A stretch of 45,786 nucleotides of DNA. Origin: Halioglobus sp. Its GTDB lineage: Bacteria > Pseudomonadota > Gammaproteobacteria > Pseudomonadales > Halieaceae. This document shows, one piece after another, positions 34,974 to 44,967 of the stretch. The stretch covers positions 1 through 45,786 of the forward strand of contig JAGRIK010000173.1 of the NCBI GenBank assembly GCA_020443325.1. Direction: 5' to 3'. The translations under genes and the position numbers were made by a program. Each line of letters opens with the position of its first letter. Positions within the stretch are counted from its first letter, which is position 1. The notes below the pieces were generated by a model, which ran no database searches, was not told the origin of the DNA, and was given only the letters and a program-made list of their open reading frames with translations.

Positions 34974-36725
34974 ATGCGTGCAACGCTCGCAGCCTTGCTA
35001 TTACTGATCAGCAGTACCTGCCTGGCGCAGGGCTTCGGCAACACTGAACGCGGTGCGCTGGGCGGGTCCACACCAGAATTCCTCCCGGTGGAGGAAGCCT
35101 ACCAACTGGTCGTGGAGATCCTCGACGAGCGCAATGTCCTGTTGCACTGGGAGATCACGCCCGGCTACTACCTTTACCAGCACCGCTTTGCCTTTACCCT
35201 GGAAGATGACGCAGGTGCCGTCGAGTTGCACAGCGAACTGCCGCAGGGCCTGCTGCACAACGATGAATATTTCGGCGAAGTGCAGATTCACTACAACAGT
35301 GCCGATATCACACTGGAACTGCAGCGCGACACACCGGTGGCCACCCTGTCCGCCACCTCCCAGGGGTGCGCCGACGCGGGGCTGTGCTACCCCCCGCACA
35401 GGGAATACTTCGAGCTGGATTTCGCCAGCGGGACAGTAACTGCCATCCCACCCCCCTCGGCACAGTCCACGCCGCGGGTGGAGCCGGAGGAGCAGGCCGC
35501 CAGTAACGACAGCCTGCTGCTGATGCTGGCGCTGGCATTCCTGGGCGGGGCCATTCTCAACCTGATGCCCTGCGTGTTCCCGATTCTGTCGTTGAAGATT
35601 CTCAGCTTTGCCCGCAGCACTGACCACGACCGCCATTTGCACAGCTGGCTCTACACCGCCGGCGTCATTGCGAGTTTCGTGTTCGTGGCCGGGCTGCTCA
35701 TCGTCCTGCAACAGGCAGGGCGCGCGATTGGCTGGGGCTTTCAACTGCAGTCACCGGGCTTCGTCATCGCCCTGGCCTACCTGTTCATCGCGATGGGCCT
35801 GTCCCTCTCCGGTGTCATCGCCATGGGCGGCAACCTGATGAATGCCGGCAGCGGGCTCGCCAATCGCGGCGGGCTGAGCGGCAGTTTTTTCACGGGCGTA
35901 CTCGCGGTCGTCGTCGCCAGCCCTTGCACCGCGCCGTTCATGGGCACCGCACTGGGTTTCGCCGCCAGTCAGCCGCCGCAGATCGGCCTGTTGATCTTCG
36001 CGGCACTGGGCGCCGGAATGGCCGCACCCCTGCTGCTGTTCGGCTACAGTGGCGCGGCCCGCGCACTGATGCCGAAACCCGGTGCCTGGATGGAGACGCT
36101 CAAACAGTTCCTGGCATTCCCCCTATACGCCACCGCACTCTGGTTGTTCTGGGTGGCGGGCAGGCAGACGGGGATAAACACCATGACGGCCGCACTGGGC
36201 GGCGCGCTCATCCTGGCGCTGGGCCTGTGGTTGTGGAGTGATAGCCGTGTGCGGCGCATACTGGCACTGGCCTGCCTGGTTATCGCCGCAGGGCTTGGCT
36301 CGATGCGCGGACTGGACGCCGACACCCGCAGCGCGGCACAGCTGGCAAACGGACATGTCGCCTGGTCTGAGGAAGAGGTCGCTGCGCTGCGCGCCGCCGG
36401 CAAACCCGTGTTTGTCGATGTCACGGCCGACTGGTGTATCACCTGCATCGCCAACGAAACCGCCGTCTTGCTCACCGATGACATGGTGCAGGCCTTCGCT
36501 GACCACGGCGTGGTCTACGTGGTAGCCGACTGGACCAACCAGGATGCCGACATTGCCGCGCTGCTCAGGAAACACGGGCGCAACGGGATCCCCCTCTACC
36601 TGGCCTATGCGCCCGATGCCGCTGAGCCCCCGATCATTCTGCCGCAGGTATTGACCAGGAAAACCGTCCTGGACGCCCTGCAATCAATTTCAGGCAAAAA
36701 CCCCGATTTTGCCGCCACGTTTTAG
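34974..36725 (+). CDS. dsbD: Thiol:disulfide interchange protein DsbD
   Basis: DsbD passes electrons from cytoplasmic thioredoxin across the inner membrane to periplasmic thiol proteins, including those for cytochrome c assembly. The 583-residue product shows the three-part layout. It has a signal peptide and an N-terminal domain with a cysteine pair in CADAGLCYPP. Next comes an eight-helix core with cysteines in LNLMPCVFPIL and ASPCTAPFMG. The C-terminal thioredoxin domain has CxxC in TADWCITCIANE (about 487-490). All three cysteine pairs are present. It is divergent from the copper chaperone gene. Need for reduced thiols in haem and copper proteins is a plausible shared theme. Confidence 0.96.
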   Translation: MRATLAALLLLISSTCLAQGFGNTERGALGGSTPEFLPVEEAYQLVVEILDERNVLLHWEITPGYYLYQHRFAFTLEDDAGAVELHSELPQGLLHNDEYFGEVQIHYNSADITLELQRDTPVATLSATSQGCADAGLCYPPHREYFELDFASGTVTAIPPPSAQSTPRVEPEEQAASNDSLLLMLALAFLGGAILNLMPCVFPILSLKILSFARSTDHDRHLHSWLYTAGVIASFVFVAGLLIVLQQAGRAIGWGFQLQSPGFVIALAYLFIAMGLSLSGVIAMGGNLMNAGSGLANRGGLSGSFFTGVLAVVVASPCTAPFMGTALGFAASQPPQIGLLIFAALGAGMAAPLLLFGYSGAARALMPKPGAWMETLKQFLAFPLYATALWLFWVAGRQTGINTMTAALGGALILALGLWLWSDSRVRRILALACLVIAAGLGSMRGLDADTRSAAQLANGHVAWSEEEVAALRAAGKPVFVDVTADWCITCIANETAVLLTDDMVQAFADHGVVYVVADWTNQDADIAALLRKHGRNGIPLYLAYAPDAAEPPIILPQVLTRKTVLDALQSISGKNPDFAATF

Positions 36726-36939
36726 GGAATTTGCCGCGGTTTAGCCATTTTAACGACTTTGCGGATACTGCCCCATACCCCTCTGGCACTTCGCTCCGCT
36801 AATGCTAAATCTACCTAACTTCTGCAATACGGCAGCTATATTCTGCCAAAATTCACAAACTGATTGATATTCGTAGACAGCCCCTGATATTTCGGCGAGA
36901 ATCCGGATTCATCGTGCACCAGCGGGGAGTGCCATCCAA
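36726..36939 (+). promoter_or_regulatory. Gap and probable promoter before aroQ
   Basis: This 214-base gap has no gene. The pair TTGATA (36864-36869) and GATATT (36886-36891), 16 bases apart, is a possible sigma-70 promoter about 49 bases before the GTG start. A GGGGAG ribosome site at 36924-36929 belongs to aroQ. No terminator for dsbD is evident. Confidence 0.35.
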
Positions 36940-37383
36940 GTGGCGACCATTCTTGTATTACACGGCCCCAACCTCAACCTGCTCGGCGAGCGCGAACCCG
37001 ACATTTATGGCAGCACCACCCTCGCCGATATCAACCGGCAGCTTGAGCAGCAGGCCCAAGCGCGGGGACACCAGCTGGTACACCTGCAGAGCAACGCGGA
37101 GCATGAACTGGTGGAGCGCGTGCAGAACGCCCGGCGCGAAGGCGTCAATTTTATCCTCATCAATCCCGCCGCGTTCACCCACACCAGTGTGGCGCTGCGC
37201 GATGCGATCGCTGCAGTGAGTATTCCGTTCATCGAAATTCACCTGTCCAACACGCACGCCAGGGAAGAATTCCGGCAGCACTCCTACTTCTCGGACCTGG
37301 CGCTGGGCGTCATCTGCGGACTGGGAGCACAGGGCTATGAGCTGGGCCTGCAGGCCGCGCTCAGTAAATTGGAAAAACCGTAA
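36940..37383 (+). CDS. aroQ: 3-Dehydroquinate dehydratase, type II
   Basis: AroQ removes water from 3-dehydroquinate in the shikimate pathway. The 147-residue product has the type II signature [20 protein letters not shown] with the active-site tyrosine and arginine loop. [17 protein letters not shown] binds the substrate, and [14 protein letters not shown] carries the catalytic histidine. The start is GTG at 36940, 10 bases after GGGGAG. accB follows 22 bases after the stop codon. The order aroQ-accB-accC is common in gammaproteobacteria and is likely one operon. Confidence 0.97.
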   Translation: MATILVLHGPNLNLLGEREPDIYGSTTLADINRQLEQQAQARGHQLVHLQSNAEHELVERVQNARREGVNFILINPAAFTHTSVALRDAIAAVSIPFIEIHLSNTHAREEFRQHSYFSDLALGVICGLGAQGYELGLQAALSKLEKP

Positions 37384-37405
37384 ACACAATAAACGAGACC
37401 GTATT

Positions 37406-37870
37406 ATGGACATTCGCAAGGTAAAAAAACTGATCGAATTGCTGGAAGAGTCCAACATCGATGAAATTGAAATCAAGGAGGGCGAGGAGTCGGTGCGCAT
37501 CAGCCGCAACAGCGCCGCGGCGTTGTCGATGGCGGCCCAGGCTGCGCCCGTTTACGCCGCGCCCCCGCCGGCCCCCGCACCCCCGCCCGCTCACACACCT
37601 GAGCCAGCGGTGTCTCCGGCCGAGACCAGCCCGGCCGGTCATCAACTGAAGTCACCGATGGTCGGTACGTTTTATCGCTCCCCGTCACCGAGTTCCCCCG
37701 CCTTTGTGGAAGTGGGACAGGAGGTCAATGTCGGCGACGTCATCTGCATCGTGGAGGCCATGAAAATGATGAACCAGATCGAGGCCGACAAGGCTGGCAA
37801 GATAGGGGCTATCCTGGTTGAGAATGGGCAAGCGGTCGAGTTCGACCAGCCACTGTTCTCGATTGTGTAA
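37406..37870 (+). CDS. accB: Biotin carboxyl carrier protein of acetyl-CoA carboxylase
   Basis: AccB carries biotin for acetyl-CoA carboxylase, the first step of fatty acid synthesis. The 154-residue product has the helical N-terminus [20 protein letters not shown], a linker rich in Ala and Pro (about 48-78) and a C-terminal biotinyl domain with EAMKMMN, whose lysine is about residue 120. [13 protein letters not shown] marks the domain start. The ATG at 37406 gives the normal N-terminus; the frame upstream lies in aroQ. accC follows after 11 bases. Confidence 0.97.
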   Translation: MDIRKVKKLIELLEESNIDEIEIKEGEESVRISRNSAAALSMAAQAAPVYAAPPPAPAPPPAHTPEPAVSPAETSPAGHQLKSPMVGTFYRSPSPSSPAFVEVGQEVNVGDVICIVEAMKMMNQIEADKAGKIGAILVENGQAVEFDQPLFSIV

Positions 37871-37881
37871 GGATCACCCCT

Positions 37882-39228
37882 ATGCCCATCCTGGAAAAAG
37901 TACTCATCGCCAACCGCGGTGAGATTGCACTGCGCGTGCTGCGGGCCTGCAAGGAGCTGGATATCCCGACAGTGGCCGTTCACTCCAAGGCAGACCGCGA
38001 ACTCAAGCATGTCCTGCTGGCAGACGAGGCCGTCTGCATCGGCCCCGCGCCCTCCATCGACAGCTACCTCAATGTACCGGCGATCATCAGCGCCGCAGAA
38101 GTGACCCGGGCGACCGCCATCCATCCCGGCTATGGCTTCCTGGCAGAAAACGCGGACTTTGCCGACCAGGTGGAGAAAAGTGGTTTTATTTTTATCGGCC
38201 CCACCCGCGACCCCCACCGGCTGGTGGGCCGAAAGGTGGCCGCGATCCAGGCGATGAAAGAGGCCGGCGTCCCCACCGTACCCGGCTCCGATGGCCCCAT
38301 CACCGGTGACGACGAACAGACGCTGGCGATAGCCCGCCGCATCGGCTACCCCGTTATCGTCAAGGCAGCGGCAGGCGGCGGTGGCCGCGGCATGCGCGTC
38401 GTTCACGAGGAGGCTGACCTGCTCAGCTCGATCCAGGTCACCCAGTCCGAGGCGGCCGCCGCGTTCGGCTCGGCTGTCGTCTACCTGGAGAAATTCCTGC
38501 AACGGCCGCGCCACGTGGAGATACAGGTACTCGCCGACGGCCAGGGTAACGCAATTCACCTGGGTGACAGGGACTGCTCCCTGCAGCGCCGCCACCAGAA
38601 AGTCCTCGAGGAAGCGCCCGCGCCGGGCATCCCGCAGGACGTGCGCGATGCGGTCGCCGAGTCCTGCGTCAAGGCCTGTATCGACCTGGGTTACCGGGGA
38701 GCCGGCACCTTCGAGTTCCTGTACGAGGACGAGGGGTTCTACTTTATCGAGATGAACACGCGCGTCCAGGTGGAGCATCCGGTCACCGAAATGATCACCG
38801 GTATCGACATCGTCAAGGAACAGCTGCGCATTGCCAGCGGCCTGCCACTGTCCTTCAAACAAAGCGAAGTCACGTTTCGCGGGCACGCGTTCGAGTGCCG
38901 TATCAATGCGGAAGACCCCAAGACTTTCCTCCCATCACCGGGCAAGGTCACCACGTTCCACGCACCGGGCGGCCTGGGTGTGCGCGTGGATTCACACCTG
39001 TACGATGGCTACACCGTGCCACCCTACTACGACTCATTGATAGCCAAAATTATTTGCTACGGCGAGGACCGCAGCATCGCGCTGGCCAAAATGCGCCAGG
39101 CGCTGGACGAACTGGTAGTGGAAGGCATCCGCACCAACACACCCCTGCACCGGGAGCTGGCACGTGACCCCGAGTTCCAGAAGGGTGGCGTGAGTATTCA
39201 CTATCTCGAAAAACGCCTGCAAGAGTAG
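37882..39228 (+). CDS. accC: Biotin carboxylase subunit of acetyl-CoA carboxylase
   Basis: AccC carboxylates the biotin on AccB with bicarbonate and ATP. The 448-residue protein starts [19 protein letters not shown]. The ATP-grasp lid is [17 protein letters not shown], and the catalytic loop reads [19 protein letters not shown]. The length fits the family. It is the third gene of the aroQ-accB-accC run, and prmA follows 42 bases later, so the operon may extend to prmA. Confidence 0.98.
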   Translation: MPILEKVLIANRGEIALRVLRACKELDIPTVAVHSKADRELKHVLLADEAVCIGPAPSIDSYLNVPAIISAAEVTRATAIHPGYGFLAENADFADQVEKSGFIFIGPTRDPHRLVGRKVAAIQAMKEAGVPTVPGSDGPITGDDEQTLAIARRIGYPVIVKAAAGGGGRGMRVVHEEADLLSSIQVTQSEAAAAFGSAVVYLEKFLQRPRHVEIQVLADGQGNAIHLGDRDCSLQRRHQKVLEEAPAPGIPQDVRDAVAESCVKACIDLGYRGAGTFEFLYEDEGFYFIEMNTRVQVEHPVTEMITGIDIVKEQLRIASGLPLSFKQSEVTFRGHAFECRINAEDPKTFLPSPGKVTTFHAPGGLGVRVDSHLYDGYTVPPYYDSLIAKIICYGEDRSIALAKMRQALDELVVEGIRTNTPLHRELARDPEFQKGGVSIHYLEKRLQE

Positions 39229-39270
39229 CGCGGCGTTCGCCGCCAGGCACACGCCACGGCAACGCCAGCA

Positions 39271-40164
39271 ATGACGTGGCTGCAATTGCGTGTGGATGCG
39301 CAGCGCCCGGAGATCGCGGAGTGGGACGATGCCCTGCTCGCCAGCGGCGCAGTGGCCGTTACCCTGGAAGACAACGCCGATCAACCACTGCTGGAACCCG
39401 GTGTGGGTGAAACACCGATGTGGAACCTGACCCGCATCACCGGACTCTACCCCGCAGACACCGATATGAAACGTGTCATGCAGGACCTCCCCGAGCACCT
39501 GCTGCAAACGAGTAACCCACGCGTTGAGATCCTGGAGGACAAGGACTGGGAGCGCGAGTGGATGCAACACTACCAACCCATGCATTTTGGCGAACGCCTG
39601 TGGGTCTGCCCCAGCTGGCTGGAGCCGCCCGACCCGAATGCAGTAAACCTGATGCTGGACCCGGGCCTCGCCTTCGGCACCGGCACCCACCCCACCACCG
39701 CACTGTGCCTGACGCAACTCGACAGCCTGGCATTAAGCGGCCAGACCATCGTCGATTACGGCTGCGGCTCCGGCATCCTCGCAGTCGCCGCACTAAAACT
39801 GGGCGCCGCACGCGCCCTTGGCGTAGACAACGACCCCCAGGCCCTGGCCGCCTGCCGCGACAACGCAACCCGCAACAACATCGCTGCCCAACAGCTCACA
39901 GTCGCATTCCCCCAGGATGTGGATCAGCAAACCTGGTCGCAACAGGCCGAACTCGTCATCGCGAACATCCTCGCCGGACCACTGATCGAACTCTCCGCGA
40001 CCCTGCTCGACTTCCTGCAACCCGGCGGCACACTGCTGCTCTCAGGCCTCCTGCAAAACCAGGCCGAGGCGCTGTGTGAGCACTACGCCGACCGACTGCC
40101 CATCGCCATCGTCGGCGAAAAAGACGGCTGGGTGTGCCTTCGTGGAACACTCCCTCCTCGCTAG
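39271..40164 (+). CDS. prmA: Ribosomal protein L11 methyltransferase
   Basis: PrmA trimethylates ribosomal protein L11 using S-adenosylmethionine. The 297-residue product has the substrate-recognition N-terminal domain (about 1-95) and a Rossmann methyltransferase domain. PGLAFGTGTHPTTALCL precedes the SAM site VDYGCGSGILAVAALKLGA, and VIANILAGPLIEL matches the family N-I-L-A loop. The second half of the gene is markedly C-rich on the coding strand. It is followed by a 389-base gap holding a family 1 element before dusB. Confidence 0.96.
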   Translation: MTWLQLRVDAQRPEIAEWDDALLASGAVAVTLEDNADQPLLEPGVGETPMWNLTRITGLYPADTDMKRVMQDLPEHLLQTSNPRVEILEDKDWEREWMQHYQPMHFGERLWVCPSWLEPPDPNAVNLMLDPGLAFGTGTHPTTALCLTQLDSLALSGQTIVDYGCGSGILAVAALKLGAARALGVDNDPQALAACRDNATRNNIAAQQLTVAFPQDVDQQTWSQQAELVIANILAGPLIELSATLLDFLQPGGTLLLSGLLQNQAEALCEHYADRLPIAIVGEKDGWVCLRGTLPPR

Positions 40165-40553
40165 CGTTAATACTCGCAAGAAAGAACGACACCCTAGTAC
40201 CCCGCTAAGAAATTCGATCCGACGATGCTGATCTTGAGACACTGCCGCTTACTGGGCGGGAGCCTGAGAGATAGAGTTGCGGGCGGGACCGTGTGGCGAC
40301 AGGACGTCGCCACCCGAGCCTGCACATGGATGTGCGCTTTTTGGCGTGTCACGCCCGCAACTCTATCTCTCAGGCGCTCAACACGTGGCAGATTCCAATC
40401 CGAACCAAGACTAATGATACAAGTGCCTACGACAACTTGAGTAGAAAGCGACACTCGGAATCGCCGCTTTTTTACTCAGCTGTCCTTTCACACTTTCCCC
40501 CGAGCGAGTATCATACCGCCTCTTTTTCAAAGCCTTCTTCCAGACAAAATCCA
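40165..40553 (+). promoter_or_regulatory. prmA-dusB gap with candidate dusB-fis promoter
   Basis: The 389-base gap contains the family 1 element described separately and no gene. After it, a T-run at 40468-40473 follows only a weak stem. TATCAT at 40509-40514 is a possible -10 box, 40 bases before the dusB start, without a good -35. In E. coli the dusB-fis promoter is strongly growth-regulated and repressed by Fis, but AT-rich Fis sites cannot be assigned by eye here. Confidence 0.35.
40262..40375 (+). repeat. Family 1 long-stem element, copy 2 (divergent core)
   Basis: The arms 40262-40289 and 40348-40375 pair at 27 of 28 positions. The 58-base core holds two hairpins. GTGGCGAC-AGGAC-GTCGCCAC is at 40293-40313 and GCACATGGATGTGC at 40322-40335. 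Their loops match those of copies 1 and 3 (CAGGACG and CATGGATG), while their stems are changed on both sides, so the loops rather than the stems are conserved. The GGGAC at the inner edge of the left arm and GGCGT before the right arm are also shared. It lies between prmA and dusB. Confidence 0.8.
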
Positions 40554-41540
40554 ATGCTCAATATCGGACCGTACACTTTGCCCAATCGCGTCGCCCTGGC
40601 GCCGATGGCGGGTGTCTCCGATTTGCCATTTCGCCGACTGTGTTCCGAGTTTGGGGCCGGACTCGTGGTATCTGAGATGATCAGTGCCAACCCCCGGTTG
40701 CGCAATTCGGCCAAGACGCAGTGGCGCAGCCAGCACGACGGGGAGATCGCACCGCGCTCGGTACAGATAGCCGGCAGCGACCCGCAGGAAATGGCAGCGG
40801 CCGCCCGGTACAACGTGGCACGCGGCGCCCAGATCATCGACATCAACATGGGGTGTCCGGCGAAGAAGGTGTGCCGCAAGGCGGCCGGCTCCGCGCTGCT
40901 GGCTGATGAGTCACTGGTGGAGGCCATTTTGAACGCGGTCACCGCTGCGGTGGACGTGCCCGTCACGCTGAAGATTCGCACCGGCACCTCCCCCGGGAAC
41001 AGAAATGGCCCGACCATCGCCCGCATCGCCGAAGATGCCGGTGTGGCGGCACTGGCGGTACATGGCCGCACCCGGGCCTGCGGATTCAGCGGCCAGGCGG
41101 AATACGACACCATTGCAAACATTGTTGCCACCACCGGGATTCCGGTCTTCGCCAATGGCGATATCGACTCCCCGGAGATGGCTGCGGCCGTGATCAGGCA
41201 TACCGGCGCGGCCGGCGTGATGATCGGCAGGGCCGCCCAGGGCAAGCCCTGGCTGTGTGGGCAGATTGCGGCACACCTGGAAACAGGCCGAACGCCTGCG
41301 GCCCCCACCAGCGAGGAGCAGATGGGGATTATCCATCGCCATGTCTCACAACTTCATCAGTTCTACGGCGACTTCATGGGCGTGCGTATCGCCCGCAAGC
41401 ACGTCAGCTGGTACCTGGCCGCGAGAGCGGACGCGCTGGCGCAGCGAAAATTATTTAATCAACTTGCACATCCACAAGAGCAGCTACACTTCATACTCCA
41501 GCTGTCAGACATCGAATTCGAGAAGGAACTAGCAGCATGA
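40554..41540 (+). CDS. dusB: tRNA-dihydrouridine synthase B
   Basis: DusB is an FMN enzyme that reduces uridine to dihydrouridine in the tRNA D-loop. The 328-residue protein begins [20 protein letters not shown]. The catalytic cysteine lies in [19 protein letters not shown] (the CPxKKVC motif), and [11 protein letters not shown] and [10 protein letters not shown] contact FMN. Upstream in-frame codons run into the family 1 element, so ATG at 40554 is chosen. Its stop overlaps the fis start by four bases (ATGA), the usual dusB-fis arrangement. Confidence 0.97.
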   Translation: MLNIGPYTLPNRVALAPMAGVSDLPFRRLCSEFGAGLVVSEMISANPRLRNSAKTQWRSQHDGEIAPRSVQIAGSDPQEMAAAARYNVARGAQIIDINMGCPAKKVCRKAAGSALLADESLVEAILNAVTAAVDVPVTLKIRTGTSPGNRNGPTIARIAEDAGVAALAVHGRTRACGFSGQAEYDTIANIVATTGIPVFANGDIDSPEMAAAVIRHTGAAGVMIGRAAQGKPWLCGQIAAHLETGRTPAAPTSEEQMGIIHRHVSQLHQFYGDFMGVRIARKHVSWYLAARADALAQRKLFNQLAHPQEQLHFILQLSDIEFEKELAA

Positions 41541-41860
41541 TCAGGGCCGAATCCCTAAAACCCAACGCGGCGGGAGAATTGACTGCCGCGAACGACCTCA
41601 CCCCATCGACTGCGCCCGCGGCAAGCCACCTGCGCGAGGCCGTGACCACTGCAGTGCGCGATTACCTGGAGCAGTTGGACGGGCAACTGTCCAGCGACGT
41701 CTACCAGATGGTCCTCGCTGAAGTCGAGGCGCCCCTGCTGGCGGAAATCATGGCGTACACCCGCAATAACCAGACCCGGGCATCGATCATGCTGGGCCTC
41801 AACCGGGGCACGCTGCGCAAGAAACTCAAGCAGTACGACCTGATCTCCGACCGGAACTAG
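41537..41860 (+). CDS. fis: DNA-binding protein Fis
   Basis: Fis is a nucleoid protein that bends DNA and controls rRNA, tRNA and many growth-phase genes. The 107-residue product has a variable N-terminal arm, a dimer core ([19 protein letters not shown]) and the C-terminal helix-turn-helix [20 protein letters not shown], the family hallmark. It overlaps dusB by four bases, and purH starts 13 bases after its stop, so all three may be transcribed together. Confidence 0.96.
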   Translation: MIRAESLKPNAAGELTAANDLTPSTAPAASHLREAVTTAVRDYLEQLDGQLSSDVYQMVLAEVEAPLLAEIMAYTRNNQTRASIMLGLNRGTLRKKLKQYDLISDRN

Positions 41861-41873
41861 GATAAACAACGCT

Positions 41874-43448
41874 ATGAGTGAAAGTGATCTCGTGAAGGTC
41901 AAACGCGCCCTGATCAGTGTCTCTGATAAATCGGGTATCGCGGAATTCGCCGGTGCGCTGCGCGAGATGGGCGTGGAACTGCTCTCGACGGGCGGCACCT
42001 ACCGCCTGCTGCAAGATGCCGGACTGGACGTGACTGAGGTTGCGGACTACACAGGTTTCCCGGAAATGATGGACGGCCGCGTGAAGACCCTGCACCCCAA
42101 GGTGCACGGCGGCATCCTGGGCCGCAGGGGCCAGGATGACAGCGTGATGGCGCAGCACGGCATAGACCCCATCGATATGGTCGTGGTCAACCTCTATCCC
42201 TTTGCGGCCACCGTCGCCAAACCCGATTGCACGCTGGAAGACGCCATCGAGAACATCGACATCGGCGGCCCGACAATGGTGCGCGCGGCGGCCAAGAACC
42301 ACCGTTTCGTGAATATCGTGGTCAACGCCTCCGATTACGGCGACATCCTCAGTGAGATGCAGGCCAACGATGGCAGCACGTCGCTGGCGACCCGTTTCAA
42401 CCTGGCCATCAAGGCCTATGAGCATACGGCGGCTTACGACGGCGCCATCGCCAATCACTTCGGCACACTGGTACCCGGCGGCTCAGCCGGTTTCCCGCGC
42501 ACGTTCAATACCCAGTTTCACAAGGCACAGGACATGCGCTACGGCGAAAACCCGCACCAGCAGGCGGCGTTCTACGTCGAGGCCAATCCCGCTGAAGCGG
42601 GCATCGCCACCGCCCGCCAGATCCAGGGTAAGGAACTGTCCTACAACAACGTCGCCGATACCGATGCCGCACTGGAGTGCGTCAAGAACTTCGAGCAACC
42701 GGCCTGTGTGATCGTCAAGCACGCCAACCCCTGCGGTGTGGCGGTTGCCGAGAACATCAGTAAGGCCTACGACCTGGCCTTTGCCACGGATACAGAGTCG
42801 GCCTTTGGCGGGATTATTGCGTTCAACCGTGAACTGGACGCGGCTACCGCTGCGAGCATTGTCGAGCGCCAGTTCGTGGAAGTCATTATCGCGCCGAGCG
42901 TGAGTGATGAGGCGGCAAAACTGGTCGCTGACAAGAAGAATGTGCGCCTGCTGGCCTGCGGCGAGTGGTCCGCGAGCGGGCCTGCGCTGGACTACAAGCG
43001 GGTCAATGGCGGCCTGCTGGTGCAGGATCGCGATCTCGGCATGATTACCCGCGACGATTTGCGCGTGGTCAGCAAACTGCAGCCCACGGAGCAGCAGTGG
43101 CAGGATCTGTTGTTTGCTTGGAAGGTGGCCAAGTTCGTCAAATCCAACGCCATTGTCTACGCCGCCAACGGCCAGACGGTCGGCGTCGGTGCCGGCCAGA
43201 TGAGTCGTATCAACTCTGCCCGTATTGCCGCTATCAAGGCGGAGCATGCGGGGCTGCCTGTTAAGGGGTCTGTGATGGCCTCCGACGCGTTTTTCCCTTT
43301 TCGCGATGGGATTGATAATGCCGGGGTTTCGGGTATTGCTGCGGTGATACAGCCTGGGGGGTCGATTCGTGATGATGAGGTGATTGCGGCGGCGGATGAG
43401 CATGGGATGGCGATGGTGTTTACTGGGATGCGGCATTTTCGACATTAG
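41874..43448 (+). CDS. purH: Bifunctional AICAR formyltransferase / IMP cyclohydrolase
   Basis: PurH carries out the last two steps of IMP synthesis. The N-terminal IMP cyclohydrolase domain (MGS fold) shows [26 protein letters not shown] and [13 protein letters not shown]. The C-terminal formyltransferase domain shows [13 protein letters not shown] and [13 protein letters not shown] with the catalytic Lys-His pair. The 524-residue length is normal. From about 43210 to the end, codon third positions shift from C to G and T, unlike the rest of the gene. A family 1 element follows 31 bases after the stop codon. Confidence 0.98.
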   Translation: MSESDLVKVKRALISVSDKSGIAEFAGALREMGVELLSTGGTYRLLQDAGLDVTEVADYTGFPEMMDGRVKTLHPKVHGGILGRRGQDDSVMAQHGIDPIDMVVVNLYPFAATVAKPDCTLEDAIENIDIGGPTMVRAAAKNHRFVNIVVNASDYGDILSEMQANDGSTSLATRFNLAIKAYEHTAAYDGAIANHFGTLVPGGSAGFPRTFNTQFHKAQDMRYGENPHQQAAFYVEANPAEAGIATARQIQGKELSYNNVADTDAALECVKNFEQPACVIVKHANPCGVAVAENISKAYDLAFATDTESAFGGIIAFNRELDAATAASIVERQFVEVIIAPSVSDEAAKLVADKKNVRLLACGEWSASGPALDYKRVNGGLLVQDRDLGMITRDDLRVVSKLQPTEQQWQDLLFAWKVAKFVKSNAIVYAANGQTVGVGAGQMSRINSARIAAIKAEHAGLPVKGSVMASDAFFPFRDGIDNAGVSGIAAVIQPGGSIRDDEVIAAADEHGMAMVFTGMRHFRH

Positions 43449-43479
43449 CGGTTATGGGGGCTGCCTTCGCTGGATGAGC

Positions 43480-43590
43480 GGCTGTTGAGCGGTTGTGGCC
43501 TGTCGGGACACGCCGTGAACCCATCCATGGGGGCTCGAGCTCGGCGTCCTGCCTCGCACGGTCCCGACAGGCCACAACCACTCAACAGCC
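43480..43590 (-). repeat. Family 1 long-stem element, copy 3 (inverted)
   Basis: The arms 43480-43509 and 43561-43590 pair at 29 of 30 positions. Read on the minus strand, the 51-base core nearly equals that of copy 1. It carries GGC-AGGAC-GCC (43543-43553) and CCCATGGATGGG (43520-43531), separated by a GAGCTCGAG spacer. The GGA loops are thus on the strand opposite to purH and purD, unlike the two other copies. The arms share only the GGGAC edge with copies 1 and 2. It lies in the 194-base purH-purD gap. Confidence 0.85.
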
Positions 43591-43642
43591 TCCTTGCCAA
43601 CCTCGAGCTTTTTCTCAGTCTCATTCTCACTAGAGGGATAAT

Positions 43643-44926
43643 ATGAATGTTTTGATCATTGGCAGTGGCGGGCGTGAGCATGCGCTTGCGTGGAAAGCTG
43701 CCCAGTCGGCTGACGTGGAGACGGTTTACGTCGCGCCTGGTAATGCCGGTACGGCGATGGAAGCGGGGCTTGAGAATGTAGCCATCGATGCGATGGATTT
43801 TGCGGGGCTGGCGGAGTTTGCGGAGCAGAACAATGTCGGGCTGACGATTGTCGGGCCTGAGACGCCGCTGGTGGAAGGGGTGGTGGATTACTTTCAGGCG
43901 CGTGGACTGCGCTGTTTTGGGCCCAGCAAGGGTGCGGCGCAGTTGGAGGGTTCGAAGGCGTTTACCAAGGATTTCCTGGCGCGGCACAATATTCCCACCG
44001 GCAGCTATGCGAACTTTACGGAACTGGAACCGGCGCTGGCTTACCTGCGCGAGCAGGGTGCGCCGATCGTGGTCAAGGCGGATGGCCTGGCCGCTGGCAA
44101 GGGTGTGATTGTGGCGGAGACGCTGGCGCAGGCGGAGGCGGCGGTCACGGACATGCTGGCGGGCAATGCGTTTGGTGAGGCCGGGTGCCGGGTGGTGATT
44201 GAGGAGTTTCTTCCCGGCGAAGAGGCCAGCTTTATCGTGATCGTGGACGGTGTGAACGTGCTGGCGATGGCGACCAGCCAGGACCACAAGCGGATCGGCG
44301 AGGGCGATACGGGGCCCAACACGGGCGGCATGGGGGCCTACTCTCCCGCGCCGGTAGTGGATGCGGCGGTGCACCAGCGCGTCATGGAGCAGGTCATTCT
44401 GCCGACTGTGGCCGGCATGGCGGCTGAAGGCAATGACTACACGGGGTTTCTCTATGCCGGCCTGATGATTGACGCTGCGGGCCAGCCACGGGTTATAGAA
44501 TACAACTGCCGCTTTGGCGATCCGGAAACCCAGCCCATCATGATGCGCCTGCAATCGGATCTCGTGAGCCTGTGCAACAGTGCACTGGATGGGACGCTGG
44601 ACAAGGTTGAAGCGCAGTGGGATGAGCGCTGCGCCATCGGTGTGGTACTGGCCGCCGGCGGCTACCCGGGCGACTATGCGAAGGGCATGCCGATACACGG
44701 GCTGGACGCGGCGCAAGCGGATGCGATCAAGGTCTTCCACGCCGGTACTGCGCGCTCCGGGGACAACATCGTCACCAGCGGCGGCCGCGTTCTGTGCGTC
44801 ACAGCACTCGGCAGCGATATCGCCAGCGCCCAGCGCGCCTGTTATGAGGCTGCCGACAAGATCAGTTGGGACGGCATGACCCTGCGCCGTGACATTGGTT
44901 GGCGGGCGATAGCGCGCTATAGTTAG
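43643..44926 (+). CDS. purD: Phosphoribosylamine-glycine ligase (GAR synthetase)
   Basis: PurD joins glycine to phosphoribosylamine with ATP, the second step of purine synthesis. The 427-residue ATP-grasp protein starts [20 protein letters not shown]. It has [20 protein letters not shown], the ATP-binding [19 protein letters not shown] and the metal-binding [13 protein letters not shown]. The first half (to about 44150) uses many G- and T-ending codons, as at the end of purH, while the last part returns to C-ending ones. It is downstream of purH with a family 1 element between, and coq7 follows after 41 bases. Confidence 0.97.
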   Translation: MNVLIIGSGGREHALAWKAAQSADVETVYVAPGNAGTAMEAGLENVAIDAMDFAGLAEFAEQNNVGLTIVGPETPLVEGVVDYFQARGLRCFGPSKGAAQLEGSKAFTKDFLARHNIPTGSYANFTELEPALAYLREQGAPIVVKADGLAAGKGVIVAETLAQAEAAVTDMLAGNAFGEAGCRVVIEEFLPGEEASFIVIVDGVNVLAMATSQDHKRIGEGDTGPNTGGMGAYSPAPVVDAAVHQRVMEQVILPTVAGMAAEGNDYTGFLYAGLMIDAAGQPRVIEYNCRFGDPETQPIMMRLQSDLVSLCNSALDGTLDKVEAQWDERCAIGVVLAAGGYPGDYAKGMPIHGLDAAQADAIKVFHAGTARSGDNIVTSGGRVLCVTALGSDIASAQRACYEAADKISWDGMTLRRDIGWRAIARYS

Positions 44927-44967
44927 GGCAGCCCTCTTCAAGACAAGGAACCGCGCGGGAACCCACC

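Noticed and set aside
43445-44941. 498-codon minus-strand open frame over purD
   Set aside because: The plus-strand purD has all family motifs. The minus frame is open because of the G- and T-rich codon use and has low-complexity Arg/His composition.
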